From Micromonospora sp. CP22 (GTDB lineage: Bacteria; Actinomycetota; Actinomycetes; Mycobacteriales; Micromonosporaceae), in contig NZ_VCJO01000003.1 of the NCBI RefSeq assembly GCF_009712475.1, forward strand, positions 186,001-250,000: a stretch of 64,000 nucleotides of DNA, given 5' to 3'. The position numbers were made by a program, and so were the translations under genes. Numbering within the stretch: position 1 is the stretch's first letter; each line of letters opens with the position of its first letter. Positions 18,207-27,665 of the stretch are shown piece by piece. The notes under the pieces are model-generated. The model worked only from the letters and a program-made list of their open reading frames with translations. It had not been told where the DNA came from and ran no database searches.

Positions 18207-19423
18207 TTGACCACGAACAGCAGGCGGTTCGGGGAGCCGCTGCCCGGGTTGGACACCACACCGGTGGTGGCGTTGTTGACCAGGTAGCTCTTGACCTGGG
18301 CGGGCGAGTAGGAGGGGTTGGCGCCGAGCACGAGGGCGGCGGCACCGGCCACGTGCGGCGAGGCCATCGAGGTACCGCTGATCGTGTTGGTCGCGGTGTT
18401 GCTGGTGTGCCAGGCCGACGCGATGCTCGAACCCGGCGCGAAGATGTGCACGCACGAGCCGTAGTTGGAGAACGAGGAGCGGGCGTCGGTGTTGGTGGTC
18501 GAGCCGACGGTGATCGCGGTCGAGGTCCGGGCCGGCGAGTAGTTGCAGGCGTTGGCGCTGGAGTTGCCCGCCGCGACGGCGTAGGTGACGCCCGAGGCGA
18601 TCGAGTTGCGCACGGCGTTGTCGATGGAGGTGCTGGCGCCGCCGCCGAGGCTCATGTTCGCCACGGCCGGCTTCACCGCGTTGGCGGTCACCCAGTTCAC
18701 GCCGTTGACCACGCTGGTGGTGGTACCGCCGCCGGAGCAGTTGAGCACCTTCACCGCGATCAGACGGACACCCTTGGCCACGCCGTACGTCGAGCCACCG
18801 ACGGTGCCGGCGACGTGGGTGCCGTGACCGTTGCAGTCGGTGTTGTTGCGGTCCACCGTGTTGGTGCCCCAGGTGGCCCGGCCGCCGAACTGGTTGTGGC
18901 TGGTCCGGATGCCCGTGTCGATGATGTACGCCCGCACGTTCGAGGCGGTGTTCGGGTAGGTGAAGGTGCCGTTCAGCGGCCGGTTCCGCTGGTCGATCCG
19001 GTCCAGGCCCCAGGGGGCGTTGGTCTGGGTCGCCTGGATGCTGACCACCTGGTCCTGCTCCACGTAGGCCACCGCCGGGTTGGCCGCGAGCCGCGCCGCC
19101 TGGGTGGCGGTCATCTTGGCCGCGAAGCCGGTCAGCGCGGCGCTGTAGGTGTCGGAGACGGTGCCCCCGTACCGCTTGACCAGGGTCTTCGCCCGGTCCG
19201 GAACGGCGGAGCGGGCCTTCGACGACCCGGCGGCACCGACGGCGTCGGTGTTCAGGACGACGAGGTAGCTCCCGCTGACCGCGTTCGACGCGCCGGCCCC
19301 GAGGATTTCCCCGGTGGGTGCGGCGACGGCCGCGGTGGTGCCGGCCGCCGAGACGGCCGCCGCGGTGGCGACGACGGCGAGCGCCCGGATGAACTGCCGT
19401 CGCGCGGTAGACCCTGAGGACAT
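18203..19423 (-). CDS. Secreted S8 family serine protease (subtilase)
   Basis: A 406-residue exported protease. The N-terminus ARRQFIRALAVVATAAAVSA has twin Arg followed by a hydrophobic stretch, compatible with a Tat or Sec signal. An I9-type propeptide follows (about residues 45-125). The catalytic triad is complete: Asp in YIIDTGIRTSHN, His in DCNGHGTHVAGTVGG, and Ser in ISGTSMASPHVAGAAAL. The protein ends soon after the catalytic domain, with no P-domain or binding module. The fold resembles proteinase K-like enzymes. Confidence 0.95.
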   Translation of the reverse strand: MSSGSTARRQFIRALAVVATAAAVSAAGTTAAVAAPTGEILGAGASNAVSGSYLVVLNTDAVGAAGSSKARSAVPDRAKTLVKRYGGTVSDTYSAALTGFAAKMTATQAARLAANPAVAYVEQDQVVSIQATQTNAPWGLDRIDQRNRPLNGTFTYPNTASNVRAYIIDTGIRTSHNQFGGRATWGTNTVDRNNTDCNGHGTHVAGTVGGSTYGVAKGVRLIAVKVLNCSGGGTTTSVVNGVNWVTANAVKPAVANMSLGGGASTSIDNAVRNSIASGVTYAVAAGNSSANACNYSPARTSTAITVGSTTNTDARSSFSNYGSCVHIFAPGSSIASAWHTSNTATNTISGTSMASPHVAGAAALVLGANPSYSPAQVKSYLVNNATTGVVSNPGSGSPNRLLFVVN

Positions 19424-19598
19424 GGTGCCTCCCTTACCTGGGCGGCCGACCGGGCTTCTGGCCGGGCGGTCCGCACCCTGGACTGAGTTGGAGAGATGCT
19501 AGCGCTAGATCGATGAATATGACAGGGATGTTCGTCGATTGGTTTTCAATGTCACGGCCGATGCCCGTCACCCCGTCGCCACCAGGCAGGATGACGGT

Positions 19599-21083
19599 GT
19601 GGACGGACACGACATGCTGCTCTCCCCCGCCGGAGTCGACGCGTTACGGACCGCGTTGACGCGAGCCGACTTCACCGCCAACGGCATCGCCGCGCGGCTC
19701 GGCGCGCAGGCGACCGGCGGGGTCGCCCGCAACGACTTCCGGGCCGCGCTGCGGGCCACCGCCGACCGGGATCCCCTCGCCACCCTGATCCGGGTGTTCA
19801 TCTGTGAGCAGACCGAGCCGGAGGAGGCGGTCGCCGCCGCACTGGCTCCGCTGCCACTGTCCGACGCGCTCGCCGCCGGACTCGTCGAACGGCACGACGA
19901 CGGGCTGCGGATGGGACTCGACCTGGAGCCGTACGGCGACGACTGGTGGGTCCTCGCGGACGTGCCGGCCAGCGCCCGCCCCGGCCGTCCACTGCACGCC
20001 GAACACGTGCTCGGCATCGGCGGGGCGACGCAGACGATGATCGGCGCCGCGCTACGACGGCCGGTCGACACCGCGCTGGACCTGGGCACCGGATCCGGTG
20101 TGCAGGCGCTGCACCTGGGCACTCACGCCCGGCAGGTCACCGCCACCGACGTGTCCCGACGCGCGCTGCGCTTCGCCGCCACCACCGCCGCCCTCAACGG
20201 CCAGGACTGGGAACTGCTGCACGGTGACATGGTGGCTCCGGTCGCCGGCCGCCGGTTCGACCTCGTGGTGAGCAACCCGCCCTTCGTGGTCGGGCCCGGC
20301 ACCACCACGCACGTCTACCGCGACTCCGGCCGGGTCGGCGACGCGATCGGCGCCGAGCTGGCCGCCGCCGCACCGGGGCTGCTCACCGAGGGCGGCACCA
20401 TGCAGTACCTCGCCAACTGGGTGCACGTGACCGGCGAGGACTGGGGCGAGCGGGTCGCCGGCTGGTTCGACGGCACCGGCCTGGACGCCTGGGTCATCCA
20501 GCGCGAGGTCGCCGACCCGATGGCGTACGTCCACCTGTGGCTGACCGACGTCGGTGAGGCCGCCGACCCGCAACGGATGGCCGAGTGGCTCGACTGGTTC
20601 GACGCGCACAAGGTGGAGGCGATCGGCTTCGGCATCGTCTCGCTGCGCCGTAGCGACCACGACGACCCGGTGCTGCGGGTGGAGGACCTGCGCCAACGCG
20701 TACAGCCGCCGATGGGTGATCGGATCGCCGAGTGGTTCGACCGGCAGGACTGGCTGCGCGGGCGGGACACCGACGGTCTGTTGGCCGCGCGTTACCAGGC
20801 CGCCGACGGGCTCCAACTACGTCAGGAGGCGACGATGGGATCCGACGGTTGGGCGGTGGAACGGCAGGTCCTCGCCATGCCCGACGGGCTGCGTTGGAGC
20901 GAGGAGATCGACCCGCTGGTGCTGGCCCTGGTGGGCGGGGCCGACGGCCGGTTGCCGCTGCGGGACCAGCTGGCGCTGCTCGCCGCCGCCCACGACGTGA
21001 CCACGGAGGAACTGGCCGAGGCGGCCGGGCCGATCGTGGCGCACCTGGTGGAGCGGGGTTTCGTCACGCCGGTGGTGACCTGA
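19599..21083 (+). CDS. Class I SAM-dependent methyltransferase with NPPF motif
   Basis: A 494-residue protein. The N-terminal 130 residues are a helical domain found only in actinobacterial homologues. Then comes a Rossmann methyltransferase domain with the SAM motif [15 protein letters not shown] near residue 160 and [11 protein letters not shown] near 222; the NPPF motif marks methylation of an amide or amino nitrogen (HemK/RsmC type). The last 200 residues include repeated WxDWFD-like segments. The target is unknown. Start GTG 19599 or ATG 19614 are both possible. The stop overlaps the dtd start by one base. Confidence 0.85.
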   Translation: MDGHDMLLSPAGVDALRTALTRADFTANGIAARLGAQATGGVARNDFRAALRATADRDPLATLIRVFICEQTEPEEAVAAALAPLPLSDALAAGLVERHDDGLRMGLDLEPYGDDWWVLADVPASARPGRPLHAEHVLGIGGATQTMIGAALRRPVDTALDLGTGSGVQALHLGTHARQVTATDVSRRALRFAATTAALNGQDWELLHGDMVAPVAGRRFDLVVSNPPFVVGPGTTTHVYRDSGRVGDAIGAELAAAAPGLLTEGGTMQYLANWVHVTGEDWGERVAGWFDGTGLDAWVIQREVADPMAYVHLWLTDVGEAADPQRMAEWLDWFDAHKVEAIGFGIVSLRRSDHDDPVLRVEDLRQRVQPPMGDRIAEWFDRQDWLRGRDTDGLLAARYQAADGLQLRQEATMGSDGWAVERQVLAMPDGLRWSEEIDPLVLALVGGADGRLPLRDQLALLAAAHDVTTEELAEAAGPIVAHLVERGFVTPVVT

Positions 21084-21505
21084 TGCGGGCGGTGGTGCAG
21101 ACCGTCGGTCGGGCCAGCGTGACCGTCGACGGCGAGGTGGTCGGCGCGGTCGACGACGGGTTGCTGGTGTTGCTCGGAGTGACCCACACCGACACCCCGG
21201 AGATCGCCCGGACGATGGCCCGCAAGGTGCACGAGTTACGCATCCTCGACGGCGAGCGATCGGCGGCGGACGTCGCCGCGCCGATCCTGGTGGTCAGTCA
21301 GTTCACCCTCTACGGCGATGCCCGCAAGGGTCGTCGGCCGACCTGGACCGCGGCCGCGCCGGCGGAGGTGGCGGAGCCGCTGATCGAGGAGGTGGTCCGG
21401 GAGCTGCGCCGGCGCGGCGCGACGGTCGCCACCGGCCGGTTCCGCGCGCACATGCTGGTGGAGAGCGTGAACATCGGCCCCCGAACCATCCTCCTCGACC
21501 TGTGA
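21083..21505 (+). CDS. dtd: D-aminoacyl-tRNA deacylase
   Basis: Removes D-amino acids and mischarged glycine from tRNA, guarding translation. The 140-residue protein carries both family signatures: [12 protein letters not shown] near residue 72 and the cross-subunit VNIGPRTI near residue 130. The 40-65 region is a few residues shorter than in E. coli Dtd. The ATG overlaps the TGA of the methyltransferase gene (TGATG), so the two are coupled. Confidence 0.95.
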   Translation: MRAVVQTVGRASVTVDGEVVGAVDDGLLVLLGVTHTDTPEIARTMARKVHELRILDGERSAADVAAPILVVSQFTLYGDARKGRRPTWTAAAPAEVAEPLIEEVVRELRRRGATVATGRFRAHMLVESVNIGPRTILLDL

Positions 21506-21561
21506 GGCCACCGGACACAGGTCAGTGACCGGCACCGACCACTGTGTGCCGGGCGCGGGGT

Positions 21562-22350
21562 TCAGCCGAAGAGGCCCCGGCGTTGCAGCGACTGCCGCAG
21601 CCAGCTGTCGAGCTGGGCGGCCCAGTCGGTGTTCGCCGCCGAGGCGTGCTCCACGGCGAAGCGACCGAAGACGTCGCGGCCCTCGGTGAACAACCCGCCG
21701 CGCTTGTCCAGTTCCAGCACCACCTGCACCTGCCGGGGGTCGGTGACGAAGGTGACCTCCAGTTGGTTCATCGCGCCCGCGTACTGCGGCGGCGGGTAGA
21801 ACTCGATTTCCTGGTAGAACGGCAACTTCTGGTGGACACCGTAGATGTGGCCACGCTCCACGTCGGCTCGCGAGAACCGGAAACCGAGCCGCAGCAGCGC
21901 CTCCAACAGCTGCTCCTGGGCAGGCAGCGGATGCACCGCCACCGCGTCCAGGTCACCCTTGTCGACCGCGCGGGCCACCTCCAACTCGGTACGCAGACCC
22001 ATCGTCATCCCGTGCAGATGTTGCCCGTACATCTCGGTGAGCGGCGTCTCCCACGGCACCTCGAACCGGAACGGGATGTCGTAGCGCTGCCCCGCCTCCA
22101 GCCGGAACGCGCCGGTGACCTGCTGGCGCTGGAACTCCTGGTTGGTGACGTACTCGTTGTCGCCGCTCTCCACCTCCACCCGGGTGAGCAGCCCCAGGGC
22201 GACGTAGGTCACGTCGACCCCGTGGTCGCCGCCGGTGACCGCGATGGTGCCCTCCAGATGGCCCCCCGGCCGGCAGTTCGGATTCGACAGCACCGTCTCC
22301 ACTGACGGGCCGCCAACTCCCATCGCCTGCATGAGCCGTTTGAAGACCAC
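21562..22350 (-). CDS. Spo0M-like sporulation-control family protein
   Basis: A 262-residue arrestin-fold protein of the SpoOM family. It opens [20 protein letters not shown] and contains an [17 protein letters not shown] segment near residue 100. Spo0M proteins are conserved well beyond sporulating bacteria and their biochemical role is unsettled. The GTG at 22350 is chosen because GGAGGCAGAA lies just upstream. It converges with dtd and is divergent from the second sigma factor. Confidence 0.92.
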   Translation of the reverse strand: MVFKRLMQAMGVGGPSVETVLSNPNCRPGGHLEGTIAVTGGDHGVDVTYVALGLLTRVEVESGDNEYVTNQEFQRQQVTGAFRLEAGQRYDIPFRFEVPWETPLTEMYGQHLHGMTMGLRTELEVARAVDKGDLDAVAVHPLPAQEQLLEALLRLGFRFSRADVERGHIYGVHQKLPFYQEIEFYPPPQYAGAMNQLEVTFVTDPRQVQVVLELDKRGGLFTEGRDVFGRFAVEHASAANTDWAAQLDSWLRQSLQRRGLFG

Positions 22351-22635
22351 TTCTGCCTCCGTCGTTCGTCGCCCGCATCGGGCGGTTACGCCGGCCCCAC
22401 GGCCGACCGGTGGCACGGTAATCGGCGTCGACAAGCCGACATCGACGAACCGCCAAACCAACCACGTCACCGAATGCTGACGCAAAGACCACCGCCAGTG
22501 TCCGATCGTCTCGCAAAGACTGTCGGTTCCCCGATCGCCTCACTCCCGTTTTACGCCCCGAACGCCAAGCTGTTTGTCACCGGCGCAACTGGCCGGGCGG
22601 ACACGGCATGGACGTGGACACGGGGAGAGACTGAG

Positions 22636-23646
22636 ATGGCTCAGCAGATGACGGAGTACCGGACGAACGCCGGCACCAACGCGGAGTACGGCGTCGACAC
22701 CCTGACCGATCTGGACGCCACCGACGAACGCGGTGTCTCCACCGATCTGGTCCGGGCATATTTGAACGGCATCGGTCGGACGAAGCTGCTCACCGCGGTG
22801 CAGGAGGTGGACCTGGCCAAGCGCATCGAGGCCGGCCTGTTCGCCGAGGAGAAACTGAACACCTGCGTCCCGGTTTCCGCAGAGTTGCGCGCCGACCTGG
22901 AACTGATCGCACGACAGGGCCGGGCCGCGAAAGACCACCTGCTGGAGGCGAATCTGCGCCTGGTGGTCAGCATTGCCAAGCGCTACACCGGCCGTGGCAT
23001 GGCCTTCCTCGACCTCATCCAGGAAGGCAACCTCGGCCTCATCCGCGCCGTCGAGAAATTCGACTACACCAAGGGCTACAAGTTCTCCACCTACGCCACC
23101 TGGTGGATCCGCCAGGCCATCACCCGCGCCATGGCAGACCAGGCCCGCACCATCCGCATCCCGGTCCACATGGTCGAGCAGGTGAACCGGATGGTCCGCG
23201 CCCGGCGCGAGCTGGCGGTGTCGCTGGGTCGGGAGCCCACCGTCGCCGAGGTGGCCAAGGTGCTCGACGTGCCCGAGATCCAGGTGATCGAGCTGATCTC
23301 GTACGACCGGGAGCCGGTGAGTCTGGACCAGGCTGTCGGCGAGGACGGTGAGAGCGCCCTCGGTGACTTCGTCGCCGCCGTCGACCCGGCCGCCGGGCCC
23401 GGCGACGCGGCAGCCCAGGGCGAGCTGCGTAACGAGGTGAGCATCGTGTTGGCCACGCTCTCGCAGCGCGAGCAGGCCGTCATCCGGCTGCGGTTCGGCC
23501 TCGACGACGGCCGCCAGCGCACCCTGGACGAGGTCGGTCGGGAGTTCGGCCTCTCCCGTGAGCGGATCCGGCAGATCGAGAAGGTGACGCTGCTGAAGCT
23601 GCGGGCGCCCGAGCGCGCCCAGCGGTTGGAGGCGTACGCCTGCTGA
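22636..23646 (+). CDS. sigB: Second primary-type RNA polymerase sigma factor (SigB/HrdA-D group)
   Basis: A 336-residue group 2 sigma factor with regions 1.2 (from about residue 35), 2, 3 and 4 but without the long N-terminal extension of the principal factor. Region 4.2 is [20 protein letters not shown]. The ATG at 22636 follows GGGGAGAGA. Group 2 factors in actinobacteria serve stress and stationary-phase promoters and overlap in specificity with the housekeeping factor. Bases 22984-23177 are identical to those of the principal gene. A strong terminator follows. Confidence 0.93.
   Translation: MAQQMTEYRTNAGTNAEYGVDTLTDLDATDERGVSTDLVRAYLNGIGRTKLLTAVQEVDLAKRIEAGLFAEEKLNTCVPVSAELRADLELIARQGRAAKDHLLEANLRLVVSIAKRYTGRGMAFLDLIQEGNLGLIRAVEKFDYTKGYKFSTYATWWIRQAITRAMADQARTIRIPVHMVEQVNRMVRARRELAVSLGREPTVAEVAKVLDVPEIQVIELISYDREPVSLDQAVGEDGESALGDFVAAVDPAAGPGDAAAQGELRNEVSIVLATLSQREQAVIRLRFGLDDGRQRTLDEVGREFGLSRERIRQIEKVTLLKLRAPERAQRLEAYAC
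22984..23177 (+). repeat. 194-bp tract identical to part of the principal sigma gene (copy 2)
   Basis: Partner of 6354-6547, in the same orientation. Codons on either side differ freely at synonymous positions while none differ inside the tract, the mark of a conversion event rather than of protein-level constraint. Confidence 0.95.
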
Positions 23647-23661
23647 GCTGAGCGTTCGATC

Positions 23662-23692
23662 ATCGGCCCCGGCGGTACCCGCCGGGGCCGAT
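23662..23692 (+). terminator. Hairpin terminator after the second sigma gene
   Basis: A perfect 14-bp stem (23662-23675 with 23679-23692) closed by a 3-base loop, 15 bases past the stop. Confidence 0.85.
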
Positions 23693-23767
23693 GCGTGCCT
23701 GGTGCTTGACGACGCCCGCACCACCCGGTAGAAACCAATCGGTTATTGAACCGAGAGGTTATCTACC

Positions 23768-24139
23768 GTGCCCACTGACTTGGACGCCACCTTCGCCGCC
23801 CTCGCCGACCCCACCCGGCGGGCCATCCTCGCCCGGCTGGCGGCGGGCGAGGCCACCGTGACCGAACTCGCCGCGCCCTTCGCGATGAGCCAACCGGCCG
23901 TCTCCAAGCACCTGCGGGTGCTGGAACGCGCCGGGCTGGTCAGCCGGGGGCGGGACGCCCAACGACGCCCCTGCCGTCTCGAGGCCGCGCCACTGCGGGA
24001 GGCCACCGCCTGGCTCGCCGCGTACCGCGACCACTGGGCCGAGCGCTACCAGCGACTGGACGCCCTGCTCGACGAGTTGCGCTCGACCGAGGACGGGCAG
24101 GGCATCCCGGGCACCGCCGACGGCAGGGCGAACCCGTGA
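23768..24139 (+). CDS. ArsR/SmtB-family winged-helix regulator
   Basis: A 123-residue HTH regulator. DPTRRAILARLAAGEATVTELAAPF is followed by the recognition helix MSQPAVSKHLRVLERAGLV. It lacks the Cys metal sites of ArsR/SmtB sensors. This is the non-metal subclass that travels with AHSA1/SRPBCC genes and often autoregulates. The stop overlaps the next gene (GTGA). It is probably the local regulator of the three-gene operon; its ligand is unknown. Confidence 0.9.
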   Translation: MPTDLDATFAALADPTRRAILARLAAGEATVTELAAPFAMSQPAVSKHLRVLERAGLVSRGRDAQRRPCRLEAAPLREATAWLAAYRDHWAERYQRLDALLDELRSTEDGQGIPGTADGRANP

Positions 24140-24627
24140 TCGACGACCACCTGGTGGTCGACACGCCAGGCGATCGGGACATCGTGCTGAGCCGCGTCTT
24201 CGACGCACCGGCACACCTCGTGTTCGCCGCCTTCACCCGCCCTGACCTGCTCGTGCGTTGGTACGGCGCACGCGGCTGGCAACTGGTCGAGTGCGCGGTG
24301 GACCTGCGGGTGGGTGGTCACTGGCGGTTCGAGTCGCAGGGCCCCGACGGGCAACGGATGGTCCAGCGTGGCGTCTACCGGACGATCGTCGCGCCGCACG
24401 AACTCGTCTGCACCGAACGCTTCGACGATCAGTCCTACCCCGGCGAGACGCTGATCCGGCACACGTTCACCGAACTCGCCGGAAAGACCACCGTCACCAC
24501 CACCCTGCGCTACGCCACCCCCGAGGGACGCGCCACCGCCCTGCGGTACCCGATGACCCGAGGAATCACCGAGAGCTACACCCGACTCGCCGCGCTGCTG
24601 GCGACACGGACAGGAGGACAGGAATGA
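24136..24627 (+). CDS. SRPBCC (AHSA1/activator of Hsp90-type) domain protein
   Basis: A 163-residue START-like fold protein with SRVFDAPAHLVFAAFTRPDLLVRWYG near residue 18, the signature of AHSA1-type SRPBCC proteins that bind hydrophobic ligands. It is coupled at both ends by 4-base overlaps with the ArsR and VOC genes. Function unknown; a role with small hydrophobic molecules is inferred from the fold. Confidence 0.88.
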   Translation: MIDDHLVVDTPGDRDIVLSRVFDAPAHLVFAAFTRPDLLVRWYGARGWQLVECAVDLRVGGHWRFESQGPDGQRMVQRGVYRTIVAPHELVCTERFDDQSYPGETLIRHTFTELAGKTTVTTTLRYATPEGRATALRYPMTRGITESYTRLAALLATRTGGQE

Positions 24628-25031
24628 ACTGGACGTTGGAAGTGGTGGTCGTACCGGTCTCCGATGTGGACCGGGCCAAGGCGTTCTACACCGACCAGCT
24701 CGGCTTCGTCGTCGACCACGACACAGTGGTCGGCGACGGCGCGCGCATCGTGCAGTTGACCCCACCCGGATCGGGTTGCTCGGTCGTCATCGGCACGGGT
24801 GTGGTGCCGCACATGCCGCCCGGGTCGTTGAAGGGCCTGCAACTCGTCGTACCGGACCTTGCCAAGGCTCGCGCCGAGCTGCTCGAACGAGGCGTCGAGG
24901 TGAGCGAGATCCAGGTGCTCGGTGAGAACCGGAGCCCGGTGCCGGATCCGCTGGACAACGTCGGCTTCGTCTTCTTCGACGACCCCGACGGCAACGCCTG
25001 GGCGGTGCAGCAGATCTCTTCCCGCCGGTAG
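24624..25031 (+). CDS. VOC-family (glyoxalase/bleomycin-resistance fold) protein
   Basis: A 135-residue protein with paired beta-alpha-beta-beta-beta modules: VSDVDRAKAFYTDQLGF near residue 12 and VPDLAKARAELLERGVEV near residue 75, ending DPDGNAWAVQQ. Metal-binding VOC enzymes use His/Glu at fixed places; these are only partly visible, so enzyme activity is uncertain. It is the third gene of the ArsR-AHSA1-VOC operon, a common actinobacterial set. A REP-like hairpin follows three bases after the stop. Confidence 0.88.
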   Translation: MNWTLEVVVVPVSDVDRAKAFYTDQLGFVVDHDTVVGDGARIVQLTPPGSGCSVVIGTGVVPHMPPGSLKGLQLVVPDLAKARAELLERGVEVSEIQVLGENRSPVPDPLDNVGFVFFDDPDGNAWAVQQISSRR

Positions 25032-25034
25032 AGG

Positions 25035-25092
25035 GTGAAAGGAAGGGCCCCTTCCTATACACGAGGCGTTAGGAAGGGGCCCTTCCTTTCAC
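25035..25092. repeat. REP-like inverted repeat / bidirectional terminator (family copy 1)
   Basis: Perfect 23-bp arms (25035-25057 and 25070-25092) enclose a 12-base loop. It lies between convergent genes and includes the stop codon of the minus-strand gene (25089-25091). Outer bases GTGAAAGGAAGGG and the inner AGGCGTTA are shared with the larger repeat at 51049-51177. Confidence 0.85.
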
Positions 25093-27665
25093 AAGCGGCG
25101 GGGGCCGGTGTCGGGGCGGGGCACGGCGGCCGAGCCGACCCGGACGTTCGCGTGCAACACGGACAGGCCGTCCGGCCGGGCGAGCACCGGATTCAGCGTC
25201 AACGCCCGTACCCGGGGCTGGTCATCGGCGAGGCGGCCGACCCGCAGCAGCAGGTCGGCCAGGGCCGCGCGGTCCACCGGGGCGGCCCCGCGATGACCGC
25301 GGAGCAACGGTGCGGCCCGAGGCGCGTCGACCAACTCGGCGGCGTCCCGGTCGGTCAACGGCACCGACCGCCACGCCCGGTCGCCGAGCAACTCCGTGGC
25401 CACCCCACCGAGCCCGAACCCGACCACCGGACCGAACGCCGGATCCTCGACCAGTTCCACGACACAGGCCACCCCGGGCGGCACCATCGGCTGCACCAGG
25501 ACCTCCGCACCGAAGGCCACCGCCAACTCCGTGGCGGCGCGGCGCACGGCGGCGGCGTCCGACAGGTCGAGACGTACCGCACCGAGGTCGAGTCGGTGCC
25601 GCAGCCCCGGGGCGGCGGCCTTGAGCGCCACCGGGAACCCGAGCCGTTCGGCCGCCTCGACGGCCTCGTCGACCGAGGTCACCGGCACCGACTCGACCAC
25701 GTCGATGCCGTACGCGGCCAGCAACGCCGCCACGTCGGTGTCATCGGCCCGCAGCGCCGCCTGCGCCGCCGCCGGGTCCACGTCGGACAGTTCCGGCACG
25801 ACTCCGGTCGGCCGACGCAGCCATTGCGCGTACGCGGTGACCCGGGACAGCGCCCGGACCGCCTCCTCCACGCTCGGATACGACGGCACCCCGGCCGGGG
25901 CGCAACCGACCAGGAAAGTGGCCACCGCCGGTTTGCCGCCGGACAGCGCGGCGGGCAGGGCGGCGCTGAAATCGGCCTCGGTACCGGTGAACTGGCCGGG
26001 CAGCGGCGGCGCGAAGAGCACCACCAACGCGTCGACCGACTCGTCGGTGGCGGCTGCGGCCAACGCGTCGGCGAACTCGGCGGCGCTCGCCCTCGGCCCG
26101 ACATCGCGCGGGTAGCCGGCGGCGACGGTCAGGCCCTGGGCCGCGCAGGCGGTGGCCGCGAGCCCGGTCAGCGCCGAGGAGTTGCCGACCACGCCGACCC
26201 GGTTGCCGGCCGGCAGCGGCTGGTTGGCCAGCAGCACACCGACGTCGAGCAACTCACCGACGGTGTCCACCCGGATCACCCCGGACTGGGCGAACAACGC
26301 GCTGACAGCTGTGGCATCCGGGCCGGTGGCCCCACCCAGCCCCGCAGGCCGAGCCGGTGAGGCCAACGCCACCACCGGCTTGTCCCGACCGATGCGCCGG
26401 GCCAGCCGGGCGAACTTGCGCGGGTTACCGAAGGTCTCCAGGTACAGCATGATCACGTCGGTGCCGGGGTCGTCCTGCCAGTACTGCAACAGGTCGTTAC
26501 CGGAGACGTCGGCCCGGTTGCCGGCCGAGACGAAGCTGGACAGGCCGAGCCCGCGTCGATCCGCCTCCGCCAGCAGCGCCACGCCGAACGCCCCGGACTG
26601 GCTGAAGATGCCCACCCGGCCCGGCACCGGCAGGCGCGGGGCGAGGGTGGCGTTGAGGCGTACCGCCGGATCGGTGTTGGCCACCCCCAGGCAGTTCGGG
26701 CCGATCACCCGCATGCCCGCGGCGTGGGCCGCGCGGACCAGGGCCCGCTGCGCGGCGGCACCCTCGACGCCCGCCTCGGCGAAGCCCGCGGAGATCACCA
26801 CCAGACCGTGCACACCGGCCGCCGCGGCGTCGGCGACCACCGCCGGGGCGGCCTCCGGGGGTACCGCCACCACCGCCAGGTCGACCGGCAGCCCGGCGTC
26901 GGCCGCCGACGGGTACGCGGGCAGCCCGGCCACCCGCACGGCGCTCGGGTGCACCGGCACCACCGACCCGGTGAATCCGCCGTCGCGCAGGTGCCCGAGC
27001 ACCGCCGCGCCGACGCCCTGCCCGGTGGCGCTGGCGCCGTAGACGGCGACGCCACGCGGGGCGAGCAGCCGGGCGATGGACCGTGCCTCGGTGCGGTGCT
27101 CCCGACCGCGCTGCACCTCCAACGTCGCCTCGGTCGGCGCGATCGGGAAACTCAGGTGCACCACCCCGTCGGCGAACTGACGCTGGATCTGGTAGCCGAA
27201 GTCGGCGAAGACCCGCAGCATCTGACCGTTGGCCGGCAGCACCTCGGCCACGAAGTTGACGATCCCGGCGCGGCGGGCGGCATCCGCGAGATGCTCCATC
27301 AGCACCGAGCCGATACCCCGACCCTGGTACGCGTCCTCGACGACGAAGGCCACCTCGGCGTCGGGCGACTGCGGCCCGAGCCGCTCGTACCGGCCGACGG
27401 CGACGATCCGGTCGCCGGCCAGTACCACGAACGCCTCCCGGTCGTGGTGGTCGACGTTGACGAAGCGGTGCAGGTCCCGCTCCGGAATGCGGGGGTACGG
27501 CGAGAAGTAGCGCAGGTAGCGGGTGCGCTCGGAGAAACGGGAGTGCATCGCCACGATCCCGGGCGCGTCCGACGGGTCGATCGGTCGCAACTGGACCGTG
27601 CTGCCGTCGCTGAGCAGCACGTCCACGGCTTGTTCGGGAGCGTCCACCTTGGTCGGCTCAGTCAG
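25089..27665 (-). CDS. GNAT acetyltransferase fused to NDP-forming acyl-CoA synthetase-like domains (Pat type)
   Basis: An 858-residue fusion. A GNAT domain (about residues 18-175, acetyl-CoA loop AYQGRGIGSVLMEHLAD) is followed by a CoA-binding domain (GASATGQGVGAAVLGHL near 205), a succinyl-CoA-ligase-like flavodoxin domain with IGPNCLGVANTDP, and a C-terminal ATP-grasp-like domain. An N-terminal GNAT is the order known for Streptomyces lividans PatA, a protein lysine acetyltransferase acting on acyl-CoA synthetases. The neighbouring AcuC supports that role. CTG at 27665 overlaps the acuC stop (CTGA); the next usable start is GTG 27647. Confidence 0.88.
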   Translation of the reverse strand: MTEPTKVDAPEQAVDVLLSDGSTVQLRPIDPSDAPGIVAMHSRFSERTRYLRYFSPYPRIPERDLHRFVNVDHHDREAFVVLAGDRIVAVGRYERLGPQSPDAEVAFVVEDAYQGRGIGSVLMEHLADAARRAGIVNFVAEVLPANGQMLRVFADFGYQIQRQFADGVVHLSFPIAPTEATLEVQRGREHRTEARSIARLLAPRGVAVYGASATGQGVGAAVLGHLRDGGFTGSVVPVHPSAVRVAGLPAYPSAADAGLPVDLAVVAVPPEAAPAVVADAAAAGVHGLVVISAGFAEAGVEGAAAQRALVRAAHAAGMRVIGPNCLGVANTDPAVRLNATLAPRLPVPGRVGIFSQSGAFGVALLAEADRRGLGLSSFVSAGNRADVSGNDLLQYWQDDPGTDVIMLYLETFGNPRKFARLARRIGRDKPVVALASPARPAGLGGATGPDATAVSALFAQSGVIRVDTVGELLDVGVLLANQPLPAGNRVGVVGNSSALTGLAATACAAQGLTVAAGYPRDVGPRASAAEFADALAAAATDESVDALVVLFAPPLPGQFTGTEADFSAALPAALSGGKPAVATFLVGCAPAGVPSYPSVEEAVRALSRVTAYAQWLRRPTGVVPELSDVDPAAAQAALRADDTDVAALLAAYGIDVVESVPVTSVDEAVEAAERLGFPVALKAAAPGLRHRLDLGAVRLDLSDAAAVRRAATELAVAFGAEVLVQPMVPPGVACVVELVEDPAFGPVVGFGLGGVATELLGDRAWRSVPLTDRDAAELVDAPRAAPLLRGHRGAAPVDRAALADLLLRVGRLADDQPRVRALTLNPVLARPDGLSVLHANVRVGSAAVPRPDTGPRRL

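Noticed and set aside
18077..19417. A 446-codon plus-strand frame
   Set aside because: Antisense to the subtilase gene, which has all catalytic motifs and a signal peptide.
25035..25092. Hairpin repeat as a CRISPR or att site
   Set aside because: There are no regularly spaced repeats and no integrase nearby. The structure fits a terminator-like REP element.
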